In this document: in pieces, positions 42,314-50,717 of the stretch
Position numbering within the stretch: position 1 is the stretch's first letter
How the letters are laid out: the number at the start of each line of letters is the position of its first letter
Assembly: GCA_949286215.1 (NCBI GenBank)
Contig: CASDYX010000010.1
Location: forward strand, 1-50,717
Reading direction: 5' to 3'
Origin: an uncultured Pseudomonadota bacterium
GTDB lineage: Bacteria > Pseudomonadota > Alphaproteobacteria > RF32 > CAG-239
DNA length: 50,717 nt
Program-made: the position numbers and the translations under genes
Notes under the pieces: generated by a model
Database searches by the model: none
What the model saw: the letters and a program-made list of their open reading frames with translations, nothing else
Told to the model about the DNA's origin: nothing

Positions 42314-42781
42314 TTGTTATTGGGATTGAGTGCCGCTTTGGTTGTATTTATCTTGGATCAGGTGAGCAAATATTGGATTATGAATGATGTGTTGGCTGAA
42401 AAAGCCATGATTATCTTTACTCCGTTCTTTTCTTTAGTTCGAGCATGGAATACAGGGGTCAGCTTCTCAATGTTTAATAATTGGGGGCTGAGCGGAGTGA
42501 TTGTTTTGTCTTTTGTGGCTTTGGTGATTATTTTCTTTTTGCTGCGTTGGCTTAAAACCGAACAATCTCATTTGGTGCAACTCTCTCTTGGTTTTATTAT
42601 CGGGGGAGCTTTGGGCAATGTTACAGACAGAATTCGCTTGGGTGCCGTGTTTGACTTTTTGGATTTTAGTTTTGGCTCTTATCATTGGCCGGCTTTTAAT
42701 GTGGCGGATAGCTTTATTTGTATCGGAGCTTGCATTGTTATTGTTCATGGGTTATTGGCTAAGCCTGCTGAAAGTAAGTAA
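42314..42781 (+). CDS. lspA: Lipoprotein signal peptidase
   Basis: 155 residues from a TTG start (AAGGAG upstream; no in-frame ATG fits). Inner-membrane aspartyl protease that cleaves prolipoprotein signal peptides. Four hydrophobic segments; conserved DQVSKYWI, NTGVSFSMF, GNVTDRI with the first catalytic Asp, and FNVADSFICIG with the second. The next gene encodes a lipoprotein, a likely substrate. Confidence 0.95.
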   Translation: MLLGLSAALVVFILDQVSKYWIMNDVLAEKAMIIFTPFFSLVRAWNTGVSFSMFNNWGLSGVIVLSFVALVIIFFLLRWLKTEQSHLVQLSLGFIIGGALGNVTDRIRLGAVFDFLDFSFGSYHWPAFNVADSFICIGACIVIVHGLLAKPAESK

Positions 42782-42801
42782 TTTAGGTGAAAGGATTGAA
42801 A

Positions 42802-43059
42802 ATGAATAAAGTTTTGTTAGCTGTTGCTTTGTTAGCCGGAGTAGGCGTTTTGAGCGCTTGTTCGGATATGAAAAAATCTTTAGGTATTGAAAATTCAGCC
42901 CCTAACGAATTTATGGTTACAACCCGAGCACCGTTGACTTTACCTCCTGATTTTGATTTGCGTCCGGTTAGTTCCGGAAGTGCGATTAGTCCGGCAATTG
43001 AGTCTCAGCCGGCTGAATTTAGCGAAGGTGAACAAGCCTTATTGTCTAAATTGCGTTAA
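42802..43059 (+). CDS. bamF: BamF-like (DUF3035) lipoprotein
   Basis: 85 residues from the ATG at 42802 (AAAGGA upstream; a GTG five codons earlier is less likely). Signal peptide with lipobox LSAC, lipidated Cys20. The mature part carries the family motif NEFMVTTRAPLTLPPDFDLRP. In alphaproteobacteria this small outer-membrane lipoprotein is a subunit of the beta-barrel assembly machine (family knowledge). Its place between lspA and M16 peptidases is typical of the group. Confidence 0.88.
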   Translation: MNKVLLAVALLAGVGVLSACSDMKKSLGIENSAPNEFMVTTRAPLTLPPDFDLRPVSSGSAISPAIESQPAEFSEGEQALLSKLR

Positions 43060-43083
43060 TTCTCACCGAAGAAAGAGTGTTTC

Positions 43084-44421
43084 TTGAAATTTAGTTTTGC
43101 AAAAATTTATCTGATTCTTGGTCTTGGTTTCAGTTGTTTTGTGACCAATGTACAAGCCAAAATGTTTGGTATATCAGAGTTTAAGCTCGATAATGGCTTG
43201 CAAGTATTGGTGATTCCTAATCACAAAGCGCCAATTATCAAGCATATGGTATGGTATAAGAGCGGTAGTGTCGATGAGCCCAAAGGCAAAAGCGGTACGG
43301 CGCATTTGCTTGAGCATTTGATGTTTCGCGGTACAAAAAAGGTTAAAGACGGCGTGTTTAACGATGTTATTAACCAAAACGGCGGAGAAAGCAATGCCTT
43401 TACCAGTTTGGACTACACAGCTTATCATCAGTTTTTGGATATCAGCCGTTTGGAATTGGCAATGTATTTGGAAGCTGATCGTATGCAAAACTTGAAAATA
43501 ACCCCGCAATCGTTTGAAAAAGAACAAAATATTGTTTTTCAGGAACGCAAACAAGTGGTTGATAACAATCCCTTATCTTATTTTGGGGAAAGTGTGCGCA
43601 AGGTTTTGTGGCAAGAGCATCCGTATGGCTTGCCGGTTAGTGGTTATCCCGATGAAATAAAGTCAATTACTCAGGATGATGTTGAAGCTTTTTATGAGCA
43701 ATTTTATGCGCCGAATAATGCTATTTTGGTTTTGGCAGGCGATATTGATGTTAGAACAGCGCAAAAATTGGCTAAAAAATATTATGGTAAAGTAAAAGCC
43801 AGAAAAATTGGTGAAAAAGCTGACTTTCCGGAGTTGAAACGCAAATTTGAAGCCAATTTGCAGATGAAGCTGCCGGAGGCTCAAACCAAACGCTTGATGA
43901 AAGTATTTTTGGCTCCTTCGGTTAATGTGGAGACTAACAAAATTTATGCTCTAGCGGTGTTGGCTAAATATTTAGGCGAGGGCGAAACATCGGCTCTTTA
44001 TCAAGACCTTGTTTTGAAGCAAAAAATTGCTTTGGACGTGAGTGTGTCTTATGATTATGCTAATCGGAGCTATGGGACATTTGTGATTAGTGCGGTTCCG
44101 GTGGAAGGAATAACTCAAGCTGAATTTGAAAAAGCCTTACAGGCATCGTTACAACAAGCCTTAAAGCAAATTTCACCTCGTAAAATTGATTTGGTAAAAC
44201 AAAAAATGTTGGCAGGACTTGTCTATTTGAAAGATAATCCGAGTGAGGCGGCTTATTTGGTTGGAATGATGGCTGCTGTGGGGTTTGATGCCAAAGAAAT
44301 TGATGGCTTAGATGAAAAAATTGAAGATGTAAGTTCCGGACAAGTTTTATCTGTTGCTAAAGAGATTTTGCAGGAAACTTCCGTGACAGGATGGTTGTTG
44401 CCGCAAAAGGAGAGTGAATAA
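43084..44421 (+). CDS. M16 zinc metallopeptidase, active subunit, exported
   Basis: 445 residues from a TTG start with a signal peptide (core to about residue 20, cleavage near 25). The inverted zinc motif HLLEH (His74, Glu77, His78) is intact, and the third ligand Glu lies in the following helix. Pitrilysin/processing-peptidase family; periplasmic. It pairs with the next gene, whose product lacks the motif, in the known two-subunit arrangement. The two genes overlap by one base (TAATG). Confidence 0.93.
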   Translation: MKFSFAKIYLILGLGFSCFVTNVQAKMFGISEFKLDNGLQVLVIPNHKAPIIKHMVWYKSGSVDEPKGKSGTAHLLEHLMFRGTKKVKDGVFNDVINQNGGESNAFTSLDYTAYHQFLDISRLELAMYLEADRMQNLKITPQSFEKEQNIVFQERKQVVDNNPLSYFGESVRKVLWQEHPYGLPVSGYPDEIKSITQDDVEAFYEQFYAPNNAILVLAGDIDVRTAQKLAKKYYGKVKARKIGEKADFPELKRKFEANLQMKLPEAQTKRLMKVFLAPSVNVETNKIYALAVLAKYLGEGETSALYQDLVLKQKIALDVSVSYDYANRSYGTFVISAVPVEGITQAEFEKALQASLQQALKQISPRKIDLVKQKMLAGLVYLKDNPSEAAYLVGMMAAVGFDAKEIDGLDEKIEDVSSGQVLSVAKEILQETSVTGWLLPQKESE

Positions 44422-45830
44422 TGCCTAAAAGACGTTATTATCAAAATCGCTCAAAACAAGGAAAGCTCAAATATTTTGTTTTTGGGGCATTGTTGGTTGC
44501 CGGTGCTTATTTTGGTTATAAGACTTATTTTTGTTTTAATCCCGATAGGTTGGTGGCAAATTCGGTTTTGAAAGAAAAGACTTTTGATACGCAAGTTCAA
44601 GAAGTGGTTTCTCCAAAGTACAAAATTAAGGCTTATTTGTTTGAAGATGATACTAATCCGATTATTGCGGTTAATTTCTTGTTTAAAAATGCCGGATATG
44701 CCGGAAATGAAGAGAAAAAAGACGGTTTGGCACAAATGGCGGCTTCGCTCCTAGATGACGGAACCGAAAAGCTTAATCGTGTGGCTTATCGGGAAGAATT
44801 GGAAAAATATGCCATAAATATCAATTTTGCTGCCGGAAGAGATGATATGAGCGGGGCTTTGTTGACCACAAAAGCTCAAAGTGGACGCGCCTTCGGTTTG
44901 CTGAAAGATGTGTTGCTTACACCACGTTTTGACGAAGAAGATATCAATCAAGTGCGTCAAGAATTACTCATGGGGCTTAAAATACAAAAAGAACAGCCGC
45001 AAAGTGTGCTGTCTTTGGTTGCCAATAAAGAACTTTTTGGTAGGCATCCGTATGCTAAAAATCCTTTGGGTGAGGCTAAAGATATTACTAAAATTTCAAG
45101 GGCTGATTTGGTTTCGTATGTCAAAGACTATTTTACGCGCAGTAATTTGATTGTGAGTGTGGCAGGGGATATTTCAGCCTCTGAGGTTGGTAAAATGCTG
45201 GATAATGTTTTTGGGAATTTGCCCGAAAACGGAAAAATGGCGTTTATTCGTAATGCCGATGTCGATTTTGCAGGACAAGATATTAATATTGCCAAAGATT
45301 TACCGCAAAGTATTGCATTCTTTGTGGTGCCGGGGGTTACACGCCAAAGTGAAGATTTTTATCCTTTATATGTGGCAAATGATATATTGGGTGGTTCGGG
45401 TTTGACTTCGCTTTTGTCTTTGGCGGCTCGAGAAAAAGAGGCTTTGACTTATGGGGTTTATACTTATATGAGTTTGGCTGAAAAAGCTCCTTTAATCGGT
45501 GGTTCTTTTTCGGCAACGCCTGAAAATTTTGCCAAAGTGAAGGAAATCGTGAATAAAGAATGGAAAAAAATTGCTGATAAAGGCGTGAAAAAACAAGAGT
45601 TTGAAGCTGAGATTAATTATTTGCTTGCTTCGTATAATTTACGCTTTGCTTCCATTAGTAATATTGCGGAGATTTTATCGGCAATGCAAAAAGAAAATTT
45701 AGGTATCGATTTTTTGCAAAAACGTAATGATTATATACGTAATATTAAACTTCAGGACGTTAATATGGCTGCGAAAAAGTATTTTGCAAAAAATCCCAGA
45801 TTTATCGCAATCGGAAATAATGAAAAATAA
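44421..45830 (+). CDS. M16 family protein, non-catalytic partner subunit
   Basis: 469 residues. A basic N-terminus and a membrane segment at about residues 18-35 suggest an uncleaved anchor facing the periplasm. At the position of HxxEH it reads KDGLAQMAASLLDDGT, so no zinc site. The later GREPYAKNPLG-like segment (FGRHPYAKNPLGEAKDI) and GLTSLLSLAAREKEALTYGVYTY follow the M16 C-terminal pattern, where partner subunits supply substrate-binding residues. Confidence 0.93.
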   Translation: MPKRRYYQNRSKQGKLKYFVFGALLVAGAYFGYKTYFCFNPDRLVANSVLKEKTFDTQVQEVVSPKYKIKAYLFEDDTNPIIAVNFLFKNAGYAGNEEKKDGLAQMAASLLDDGTEKLNRVAYREELEKYAININFAAGRDDMSGALLTTKAQSGRAFGLLKDVLLTPRFDEEDINQVRQELLMGLKIQKEQPQSVLSLVANKELFGRHPYAKNPLGEAKDITKISRADLVSYVKDYFTRSNLIVSVAGDISASEVGKMLDNVFGNLPENGKMAFIRNADVDFAGQDINIAKDLPQSIAFFVVPGVTRQSEDFYPLYVANDILGGSGLTSLLSLAAREKEALTYGVYTYMSLAEKAPLIGGSFSATPENFAKVKEIVNKEWKKIADKGVKKQEFEAEINYLLASYNLRFASISNIAEILSAMQKENLGIDFLQKRNDYIRNIKLQDVNMAAKKYFAKNPRFIAIGNNEK

Positions 45831-45855
45831 AAAAAGGTTCAAGGAGTGATATAAA

Positions 45856-47499
45856 ATGACAAAACTGGTCAGCAAAACAAAGGTTTGGAAAAAATTAGGC
45901 GAGCATTATAAGCATATCAAAGACGTAAAAATGCGCGAAATGTTTGAGTATGATGAAGATCGTGCAAAAAAATTTACTATTCAGCTTGAAAATTTGATGT
46001 TGGATTATTCTAAAAACCGTATTAACGAACGGACAATGAAACATTTGTTCCGCTTGGCCAGAGATTGTCAGCTTGAAGAAATGATTAAAGCTATGTTTCG
46101 GGGGGATAAAATCAATACCACCGAAAAACGCGCCGTTTTGCATGTTGCTCTTAGAAATCGTGCCAATACTCCGATAATGGTTGATGGCAAGGATGTAATG
46201 CCGCAAATTAACGAAGTTTTTGCTAAGATGAGAGATTTTAGTGAGGCGGTTCGTTTGGGAAAATTTAAGGGACATACCGGTAAAAAACTTACAAATATTG
46301 TTAATATCGGTATCGGTGGGTCTGATTTGGGACCGGTAATGGCTTGTGAAGCTTTGAAAAAATATTGGGCAAAAGATATGAAGTGTTACTTCATTTCCAA
46401 TATTGATGGTACGGCTTGCGCTGAAGTTTTGAACAATCTGGATCCGGAAACAACTTTGTTTATTGTCTCTTCAAAGACATTTACCACGATTGAAACCATG
46501 ACTAATGCCAGAACTTGCCGCAAATGGTTGGTCGATGCCTTGGGTGAACATGCTGTGGCTAAGCACTTTGTTGCGGTTTCTACCAACACGAAAGAAGTCA
46601 GCAAATTCGGCATTAATCCTGAAAATATGTTTGAATTTTGGGATTTTGTCGGCGGACGTTATTCTATGTGGTCGGCTATCGGCTTATCTTTGGCTTTGAT
46701 GGTAGGCATGGATAATTTTGAAAAAATGCTTGATGGTGCTTATGCGATGGATAAGCATTTTGCAGAAACCGATTTGGAACACAATATTCCGGTGATTTTG
46801 GCATTGATTGGAATTTGGTATAACAATTTCTTTGGTATTAAAAGATATGGTGTTATTCCTTATGACCAATATTTGCAATATTTGCCGGCATATCTGCAAC
46901 AACTTGATATGGAGAGCAACGGTAAGTTTGTGACCAAAGACGGAGAAGTGGTTAATTATTCTACCGGTCCGGTTTTGTTTGGCGGTGCGGGAACAAATGT
47001 TCAGCACTCTTTCTTCCAACTTATTCACCAAGGAACGGATATTGTGCCGGTTGACTTTATTATTCCGGCAATCTCACATAACGAAATCGGTGACCATCAT
47101 GAGATTTTGGTGGCCAATGTATTGGCACAAGGTGAGGCTTTGATGAAAGGTAAAACCGTTAAAGAAGCTGCACAAGGACTGACAAAAGCCGGAAAATCTA
47201 AGGAAGAAGTTAAAGAGCTGAAATATTTCAAGAGCTTTAGCGGTAACCGTCCGTCGAATACCATTTTGGTGAAGAAGGTTGATCCTTACACTTTGGGTAT
47301 GTTGGTGGCTATGTATGAGCATAAGGTTTTTGTTCAAGGTGTGATTTGGAATATTAACTCTTATGACCAAATGGGTGTTGAACTCGGAAAACAGATGGCT
47401 TTGAATATTTTGCCTGAGCTGCAAGGAAATGCCGAAGGTGTATCGCATGATAGCTCAACTGCAAATCTCATTGCTTCCATCAAGAAAATGAGAAAATAA
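45856..47499 (+). CDS. pgi: Glucose-6-phosphate isomerase
   Basis: 547 residues, normal for Pgi. It interconverts glucose-6-P and fructose-6-P in glycolysis. SIS-type motifs: IGIGGSDLGPVMACEAL, SSKTFTTIETMTNA, then DFVGGRYSMWSAIGL (Pgi signature 1) and QLDMESNGK, and the C-terminal signature region NSYDQMGVELGKQMA. AAGGAG precedes the ATG by about 10 bases. It follows the M16 genes by 25 bases. Confidence 0.98.
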   Translation: MTKLVSKTKVWKKLGEHYKHIKDVKMREMFEYDEDRAKKFTIQLENLMLDYSKNRINERTMKHLFRLARDCQLEEMIKAMFRGDKINTTEKRAVLHVALRNRANTPIMVDGKDVMPQINEVFAKMRDFSEAVRLGKFKGHTGKKLTNIVNIGIGGSDLGPVMACEALKKYWAKDMKCYFISNIDGTACAEVLNNLDPETTLFIVSSKTFTTIETMTNARTCRKWLVDALGEHAVAKHFVAVSTNTKEVSKFGINPENMFEFWDFVGGRYSMWSAIGLSLALMVGMDNFEKMLDGAYAMDKHFAETDLEHNIPVILALIGIWYNNFFGIKRYGVIPYDQYLQYLPAYLQQLDMESNGKFVTKDGEVVNYSTGPVLFGGAGTNVQHSFFQLIHQGTDIVPVDFIIPAISHNEIGDHHEILVANVLAQGEALMKGKTVKEAAQGLTKAGKSKEEVKELKYFKSFSGNRPSNTILVKKVDPYTLGMLVAMYEHKVFVQGVIWNINSYDQMGVELGKQMALNILPELQGNAEGVSHDSSTANLIASIKKMRK

Positions 47500-47511
47500 G
47501 GGTTTTGATGA

Positions 47512-49359
47512 ATGCCTATTCGAATTTTACCGTCTAATCTGGTTAACCAAATTGCCGCAGGTGAAGTAGTTGAACGTCCGGCGTCGGTTGTCAAAGAGTT
47601 GGTTGAAAACTCGATTGATGCCGGAGCAACTTCAATTGAGGTTAATTTGGTTGATGGCGGTAAAAGTTTGATTGTGATTACCGATAACGGAAAAGGTATG
47701 AGCAAAGATGAGCTCAGTGTGGCGGTCGAACGCCACGCAACCTCTAAGCTTCCTGATGATAATTTGTTTAATATCAACTTTTTAGGCTTTCGAGGTGAAG
47801 CTTTACCTTCGATTTCTTCTGTGGCCAGATTAAGCATTACTTCGCGCACAAAAGATGAAGATAGTGCTTGGAAGATTGAGGTGAACGGAGGCGTGAAGTC
47901 GGAAGTGATGCCGGCGGCTTTGACCAAAGGTACGCGAATTGAGGTTAGGGATTTGTTTTATGCCACGCCGGCTCGATTGAAATTCTTAAAGTCTTCGTCT
48001 TCAGAAACAGCACAATGTGTTGATATTCTTAACAGAATTGCTTTGGCTAATCCGCATATTTCGTTCTATTTGACGGAAGATAACAAGAAAAAAGTTAATT
48101 TGAATGCATGTCAGGGGGAATTGTTTGATGCCAGATTGCTTCGCTTGTCAGATGTGATGGGAAGGCAATTCGGTGATAATTCTTTGTTGATTAATGCTGA
48201 GAGAGAAAATGTAAAAATCAGCGGATATGTCAGCTTGCCGACGCTTAATAAAGCAAATTCTTTGTCGCAATATTTGTTTGTGAATAATCGTCCGGTTCGA
48301 GATAAATTGTTATTGGGAGCCATTAAAGGCGCTTATCAAGATGTTTTGGCTTCAAATCGCTACCCAATGTGTGCTTTGTTTTTTGATGTTGACCCGATGT
48401 ATGTGGATGTGAATGTTCATCCGGCAAAGGCGGAAGTTCGCTTTTATGACAATGCTTTGGTTAGAGGGCTCTTAGTGAGTTCTATTCGCAATGCTTTGGC
48501 TCAAGGTGACAAACAAACCGCCAATACGGTTAATTTGGAAAATTTAATTGCCGATCATATTCCTGATTTTGGGGCTCAGCCGCAAACTCATTTTGAGCCG
48601 GAACAAAGCATGGAAATGGCTCGTGAGCATGAGCCTGTAAGTCGACCCTTTTGGCAAGGAAATGCTTTTTCCGGGGGAGGTCGGAGCCGGCAGGCTGCGT
48701 TACCTGAATTGGAGCGCTTATATTCCGTTAAGGTCGATCAGCCGCATGAAGAAATTCCAACATCAATGAGTGAGGCTCCCGGACCTTTGGGTTTGGCGAA
48801 AGCGCAATTTCATAATACTTTTATTATCTCGCAGACAGAAGATAGTATTATTTTGGTGGATCAGCATGCGGCTCATGAGCGAATTGTGATGGAAAAGATG
48901 AAGCAAGCTCTGGCAAGTGAAGAAAAAGTTGCGCGTCAGATGTTGCTGATTCCGGAAGTCGTGGATTTGTCTTTGAGCGAAAAAACAAGAATTTTGGAAA
49001 ATGCTCAAGATTTGGAAAAACTTGGTCTTGTGGTGGAAGAATTTGGCTCTACGGCAGTGATTGTGCGTGAAATTCCGGCTCTGATAGCCAAAGCTGATGT
49101 GAAAAAGTTAATTCAAGATTTGGCTCAAGAGATGGCTGAATGGGGTAAAAGTTTTTCTTTGACGCAAAAACTGCACTTGGTTTGTGCGACGATTGCTTGC
49201 CATGGTTCGGTGCGGGCAGGGCGGCCAATGAATATTGAAGAGATGAATCGTTTGCTCCGAGATATGGAAAAAACAGAGCACTCCGGGCAGTGTAACCACG
49301 GACGCCCGACTTACGTTGAACTCAAAATCAAAGATATTGAAAAATTGTTTGATAGATAA
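47512..49359 (+). CDS. mutL: DNA mismatch repair protein MutL
   Basis: 615 residues. N-terminal GHKL ATPase: IAAGEVVERPASVVKELVENSIDAG, ITDNGKGM, GFRGEALPSISSVA. A Pro/Glu-rich linker (about residues 340-420) is followed by the C-terminal dimer domain. The endonuclease motif DQHAAHERIVME (DQHA-x2-E-x4-E) and the C-terminal CNHGRPTYVEL are present, so this is a nicking MutL, as in organisms lacking MutH. It runs into mpg with a TAATG overlap. Confidence 0.97.
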   Translation: MPIRILPSNLVNQIAAGEVVERPASVVKELVENSIDAGATSIEVNLVDGGKSLIVITDNGKGMSKDELSVAVERHATSKLPDDNLFNINFLGFRGEALPSISSVARLSITSRTKDEDSAWKIEVNGGVKSEVMPAALTKGTRIEVRDLFYATPARLKFLKSSSSETAQCVDILNRIALANPHISFYLTEDNKKKVNLNACQGELFDARLLRLSDVMGRQFGDNSLLINAERENVKISGYVSLPTLNKANSLSQYLFVNNRPVRDKLLLGAIKGAYQDVLASNRYPMCALFFDVDPMYVDVNVHPAKAEVRFYDNALVRGLLVSSIRNALAQGDKQTANTVNLENLIADHIPDFGAQPQTHFEPEQSMEMAREHEPVSRPFWQGNAFSGGGRSRQAALPELERLYSVKVDQPHEEIPTSMSEAPGPLGLAKAQFHNTFIISQTEDSIILVDQHAAHERIVMEKMKQALASEEKVARQMLLIPEVVDLSLSEKTRILENAQDLEKLGLVVEEFGSTAVIVREIPALIAKADVKKLIQDLAQEMAEWGKSFSLTQKLHLVCATIACHGSVRAGRPMNIEEMNRLLRDMEKTEHSGQCNHGRPTYVELKIKDIEKLFDR

Positions 49360-49976
49360 TGGTTGATTTTAGTGCCAAAGTCAAAAAAGAAGATTTTTTA
49401 AGACCTCCGTTTGAAGTGGCTGAAGAAGTTTTGCTCGGAGCTTATTTGTGCTCCAATGTGGGTGGGCAATTTGTGGCCGGAAAAATTACTGAATTAGAGG
49501 TTTATATCGGAGCGGAAGATAAAGCTTGTCACGCTTATTTGAATAAAAAAACGAAAAGAAATGCCGTGATGTTTGAAGAAGGTGGCGTGGCTTATGTGTT
49601 TTTTGTATATGGTATGCATAATCAATTTAATGTGGTGGTGAGCGAAAAGGGGCAGGCCGACGCTATTCTTATTCGGAGTTTGGAGCCTGTGAGCGGTGTG
49701 GATGTGATGAAACAACGCCGTAAATGCGAAAAATGTGAGAATTTGACGACAGGTCCCGGAAAATTATGTCAGGCATTGGGAATTACTCGCGAGCATAATG
49801 GTATTGATTTGCGGGGAGATGAAATTTGGATTTCTCCTCGAGATGAAAAGATTATCTGGCAGACAACTCCCAGAATTGGAATCGATTATGCGGAAGAGTA
49901 TCGTGATAAGCCTTGGCGATATGTGATAAAAGAAAATAAATTTGTCAGTAAAACACTAAAAAAACGGATTAGTTGA
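49359..49976 (+). CDS. mpg: DNA-3-methyladenine glycosylase (MPG/AAG family)
   Basis: 205 residues. Base-excision repair enzyme removing alkylated purines. Family motifs: VLLGAYLCSNVGG, KITELEVYIGAEDKACHAYLNKKTKRNAVMF (with the catalytic Glu), GGVAYVFFVYGMHNQFNVVV, DAILIRSLEP and TTGPGKLCQALGI. Translationally coupled to mutL, making a small repair unit. Confidence 0.96.
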   Translation: MVDFSAKVKKEDFLRPPFEVAEEVLLGAYLCSNVGGQFVAGKITELEVYIGAEDKACHAYLNKKTKRNAVMFEEGGVAYVFFVYGMHNQFNVVVSEKGQADAILIRSLEPVSGVDVMKQRRKCEKCENLTTGPGKLCQALGITREHNGIDLRGDEIWISPRDEKIIWQTTPRIGIDYAEEYRDKPWRYVIKENKFVSKTLKKRIS

Positions 49977-49989
49977 GCTAATCCGTTGA
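49965..49989 (-). terminator. Terminator of the 103-residue protein gene
   Basis: Stem AACGGATTAG/CTAATCCGTT with a 5-base loop, and a T-run only on the minus strand. The stop codons of mpg and of the minus-strand gene both fall in or next to the loop. Confidence 0.85.
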
Positions 49990-50289
49990 TGGTGTTGAAT
50001 GGAAGTTAATGAAATCTTCCAAATAAGATTTTAAAGTAATCACGTCTTCTTGCAGCTGTTTGGGAAAATGTCCCATGTTGCGAGAATTTTTTATTCGGGT
50101 GATTTCTTGTAAAATAATTTTTAAGGCCGGCAGATTTTGTTTGGCGGTCAGAAATGAGGTTTGGCTTAATGTTGCGTTGCCCAACAGCCAGATTTTGTAA
50201 AATACGCGTGTGCATGGGCTTTTGCGTGCATCAGATGCAAATGTTTCTGTTTGACGTTTGACTAAGTCAATTAAAATTTTTCTATCCAT
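49978..50289 (-). CDS. Small helical protein of unknown function
   Basis: 103 residues, mostly predicted helix, no signal peptide or membrane segment. Charged N-terminus (DRKILIDLVKRQTETF) and an acidic C-terminal helix (QLQEDVITLKSYLEDFINF). No family recognised. It has its own terminator on the minus strand, which supports it being a gene. Confidence 0.65.
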   Translation of the reverse strand: MDRKILIDLVKRQTETFASDARKSPCTRVFYKIWLLGNATLSQTSFLTAKQNLPALKIILQEITRIKNSRNMGHFPKQLQEDVITLKSYLEDFINFHSTPSTD

Positions 50290-50400
50290 AATTGTAAGAT
50301 TTAATTATATAATTTGTTTTGATTTTTGGACGAATTTTGTGTTTTGTCAAGTGTCGTTTTTGATATTTATAAAAATTAATTACAAAACTAAAAAAAGTAC

Positions 50401-50429
50401 TTGACCTTTTATTGGAATTTGGGTAAAAA
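50401..50429 (+). promoter_or_regulatory. Putative promoter of tRNA-Ser
   Basis: TTGACC (50401-50406) and TAAAAA (50424-50429) are 17 bases apart, 27 bases before the tRNA. Confidence 0.5.
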
Positions 50430-50455
50430 GTCTTTCGTAAATCACGAACACTTAT

Positions 50456-50545
50456 GGAGAGGTGGCAGAGTGGTTTAATGCAGCGGTCTTGAAAACCGTC
50501 GAGGGGGTGACCCCTCCCAGAGTTCGAATCTCTGCCTCTCCGCCA
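50456..50545 (+). tRNA. tRNA-Ser (TGA anticodon)
   Basis: A 90-base tRNA with acceptor GGAGAGG/CCTCTCC, anticodon stem GCGGT/ACCGT with loop CTTGAAA (anticodon TGA), a long variable arm (GAGGGGGTGACCCCTC), T-loop GTTCGAATC, and encoded CCA. Confidence 0.97.
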
Positions 50546-50553
50546 TTAAAAAT

Positions 50554-50580
50554 GCACCCAGTTTTTAGGGTGCTTTTTTT
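50554..50580 (+). terminator. Terminator after tRNA-Ser
   Basis: Stem GCACCC/GGGTGC followed by a run of seven T. Confidence 0.88.
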
Positions 50581-50651
50581 GTATTGTGGCGGAGATACCG
50601 TTCAGGCATCGCAAGCTCGCCTTCATGGGGCAGAGCTTTCAATTCATCTAG

Positions 50652-50686
50652 GGTTTATTTGCATCGCTGTCGCGATTGAATAAACC
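50652..50686. other. Hairpin near the right window edge
   Basis: GGTTTATT/AATAAACC closes an inner stem ATCGC/GCGAT with a TGTC loop. No T-tail follows and no gene is evident in 50581-50717. It may belong to a feature continuing outside the window. Confidence 0.45.
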
Positions 50687-50717
50687 TGAGATATCATTGG
50701 ACTTACAGATAAAATTG

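Noticed and set aside
47361..47927. A 188-residue minus-strand frame over the pgi/mutL junction
   Set aside because: It crosses two certain genes, and its composition mirrors their codons.
50462..50683. A 73-residue open frame running through the tRNA-Ser gene
   Set aside because: It covers the tRNA and its terminator and has no ribosome site; a shadow of a tRNA gene.

Overview
The window reads as a chromosomal segment of an uncultured, low-GC alphaproteobacterium, probably host-associated. Established alphaproteobacterial signatures are a CcrM-type methyltransferase next to rnhB, the order sfsA-map-radC, the order yqeY-dnaG-rpoD, a ppx-like gene next to rlmE, lspA followed by a BamF (DUF3035) lipoprotein and an active/inactive M16 peptidase pair, and flgB-flgC-fliE behind a sigma54-type promoter. 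CcrM, a possible CtrA-like box and flagellar genes argue against a reduced Rickettsiales-type genome. A gut lineage is my inference, from the low GC, the Cys-rich secreted proteins at the left edge and the effector-like proteins.

Layout. 1-0.9 kb: two Cys-rich protein genes (the first cut by the window edge). 0.9-8.5 kb: alaS and tspO (minus), a divergent RNase J, then sfsA-like, map and radC. 8.6-9.2 kb: tRNA-Pro, tRNA-Arg and a gene-free stretch with decayed repeats. 9.2-11 kb: greA, trxB and a very Cys/His-rich small protein (minus). 11.3-13.6 kb: a DUF3015 and DUF4105 pair of envelope proteins. 14.2-18.9 kb: yqeY, dnaG, rpoD. 19-21 kb: DUF1847 and two tandem alpha/beta hydrolases with a Cys nucleophile. 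21.2-25.9 kb: an accessory block after tRNA-Ile2, with an orphan gene between two copies of a 27-bp terminator, an HExxH protein, a protein with the exact catalytic spacing of CE-clan (Ulp1-like) cysteine proteases, and an MFS transporter. 26-38.5 kb: mostly housekeeping (queH, DUF1796, rnhB, ccrM, two Ppx/GppA paralogues, rlmE, tldD-pmbA, a TIM-barrel protein, an RsmB-like methyltransferase) and one orphan. 38.6-40.2 kb: a FlhB-C-like gene facing flgB-flgC-fliE. 40.3-40.8 kb: tRNA-Leu(GAG) with a duplicated 3' end. 40.8-50 kb: mgtE, lspA-bamF-M16-M16, pgi, mutL, mpg. 50.4 kb: tRNA-Ser(TGA).

Together the genes are mainly information processing, envelope biogenesis and cell-cycle or flagellar control. 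The most unusual content is the 21.2-24.7 kb block, whose two putative peptidases look like effectors; no secretion system for them is visible here. I see no CRISPR array, transposase, prophage or replication origin.
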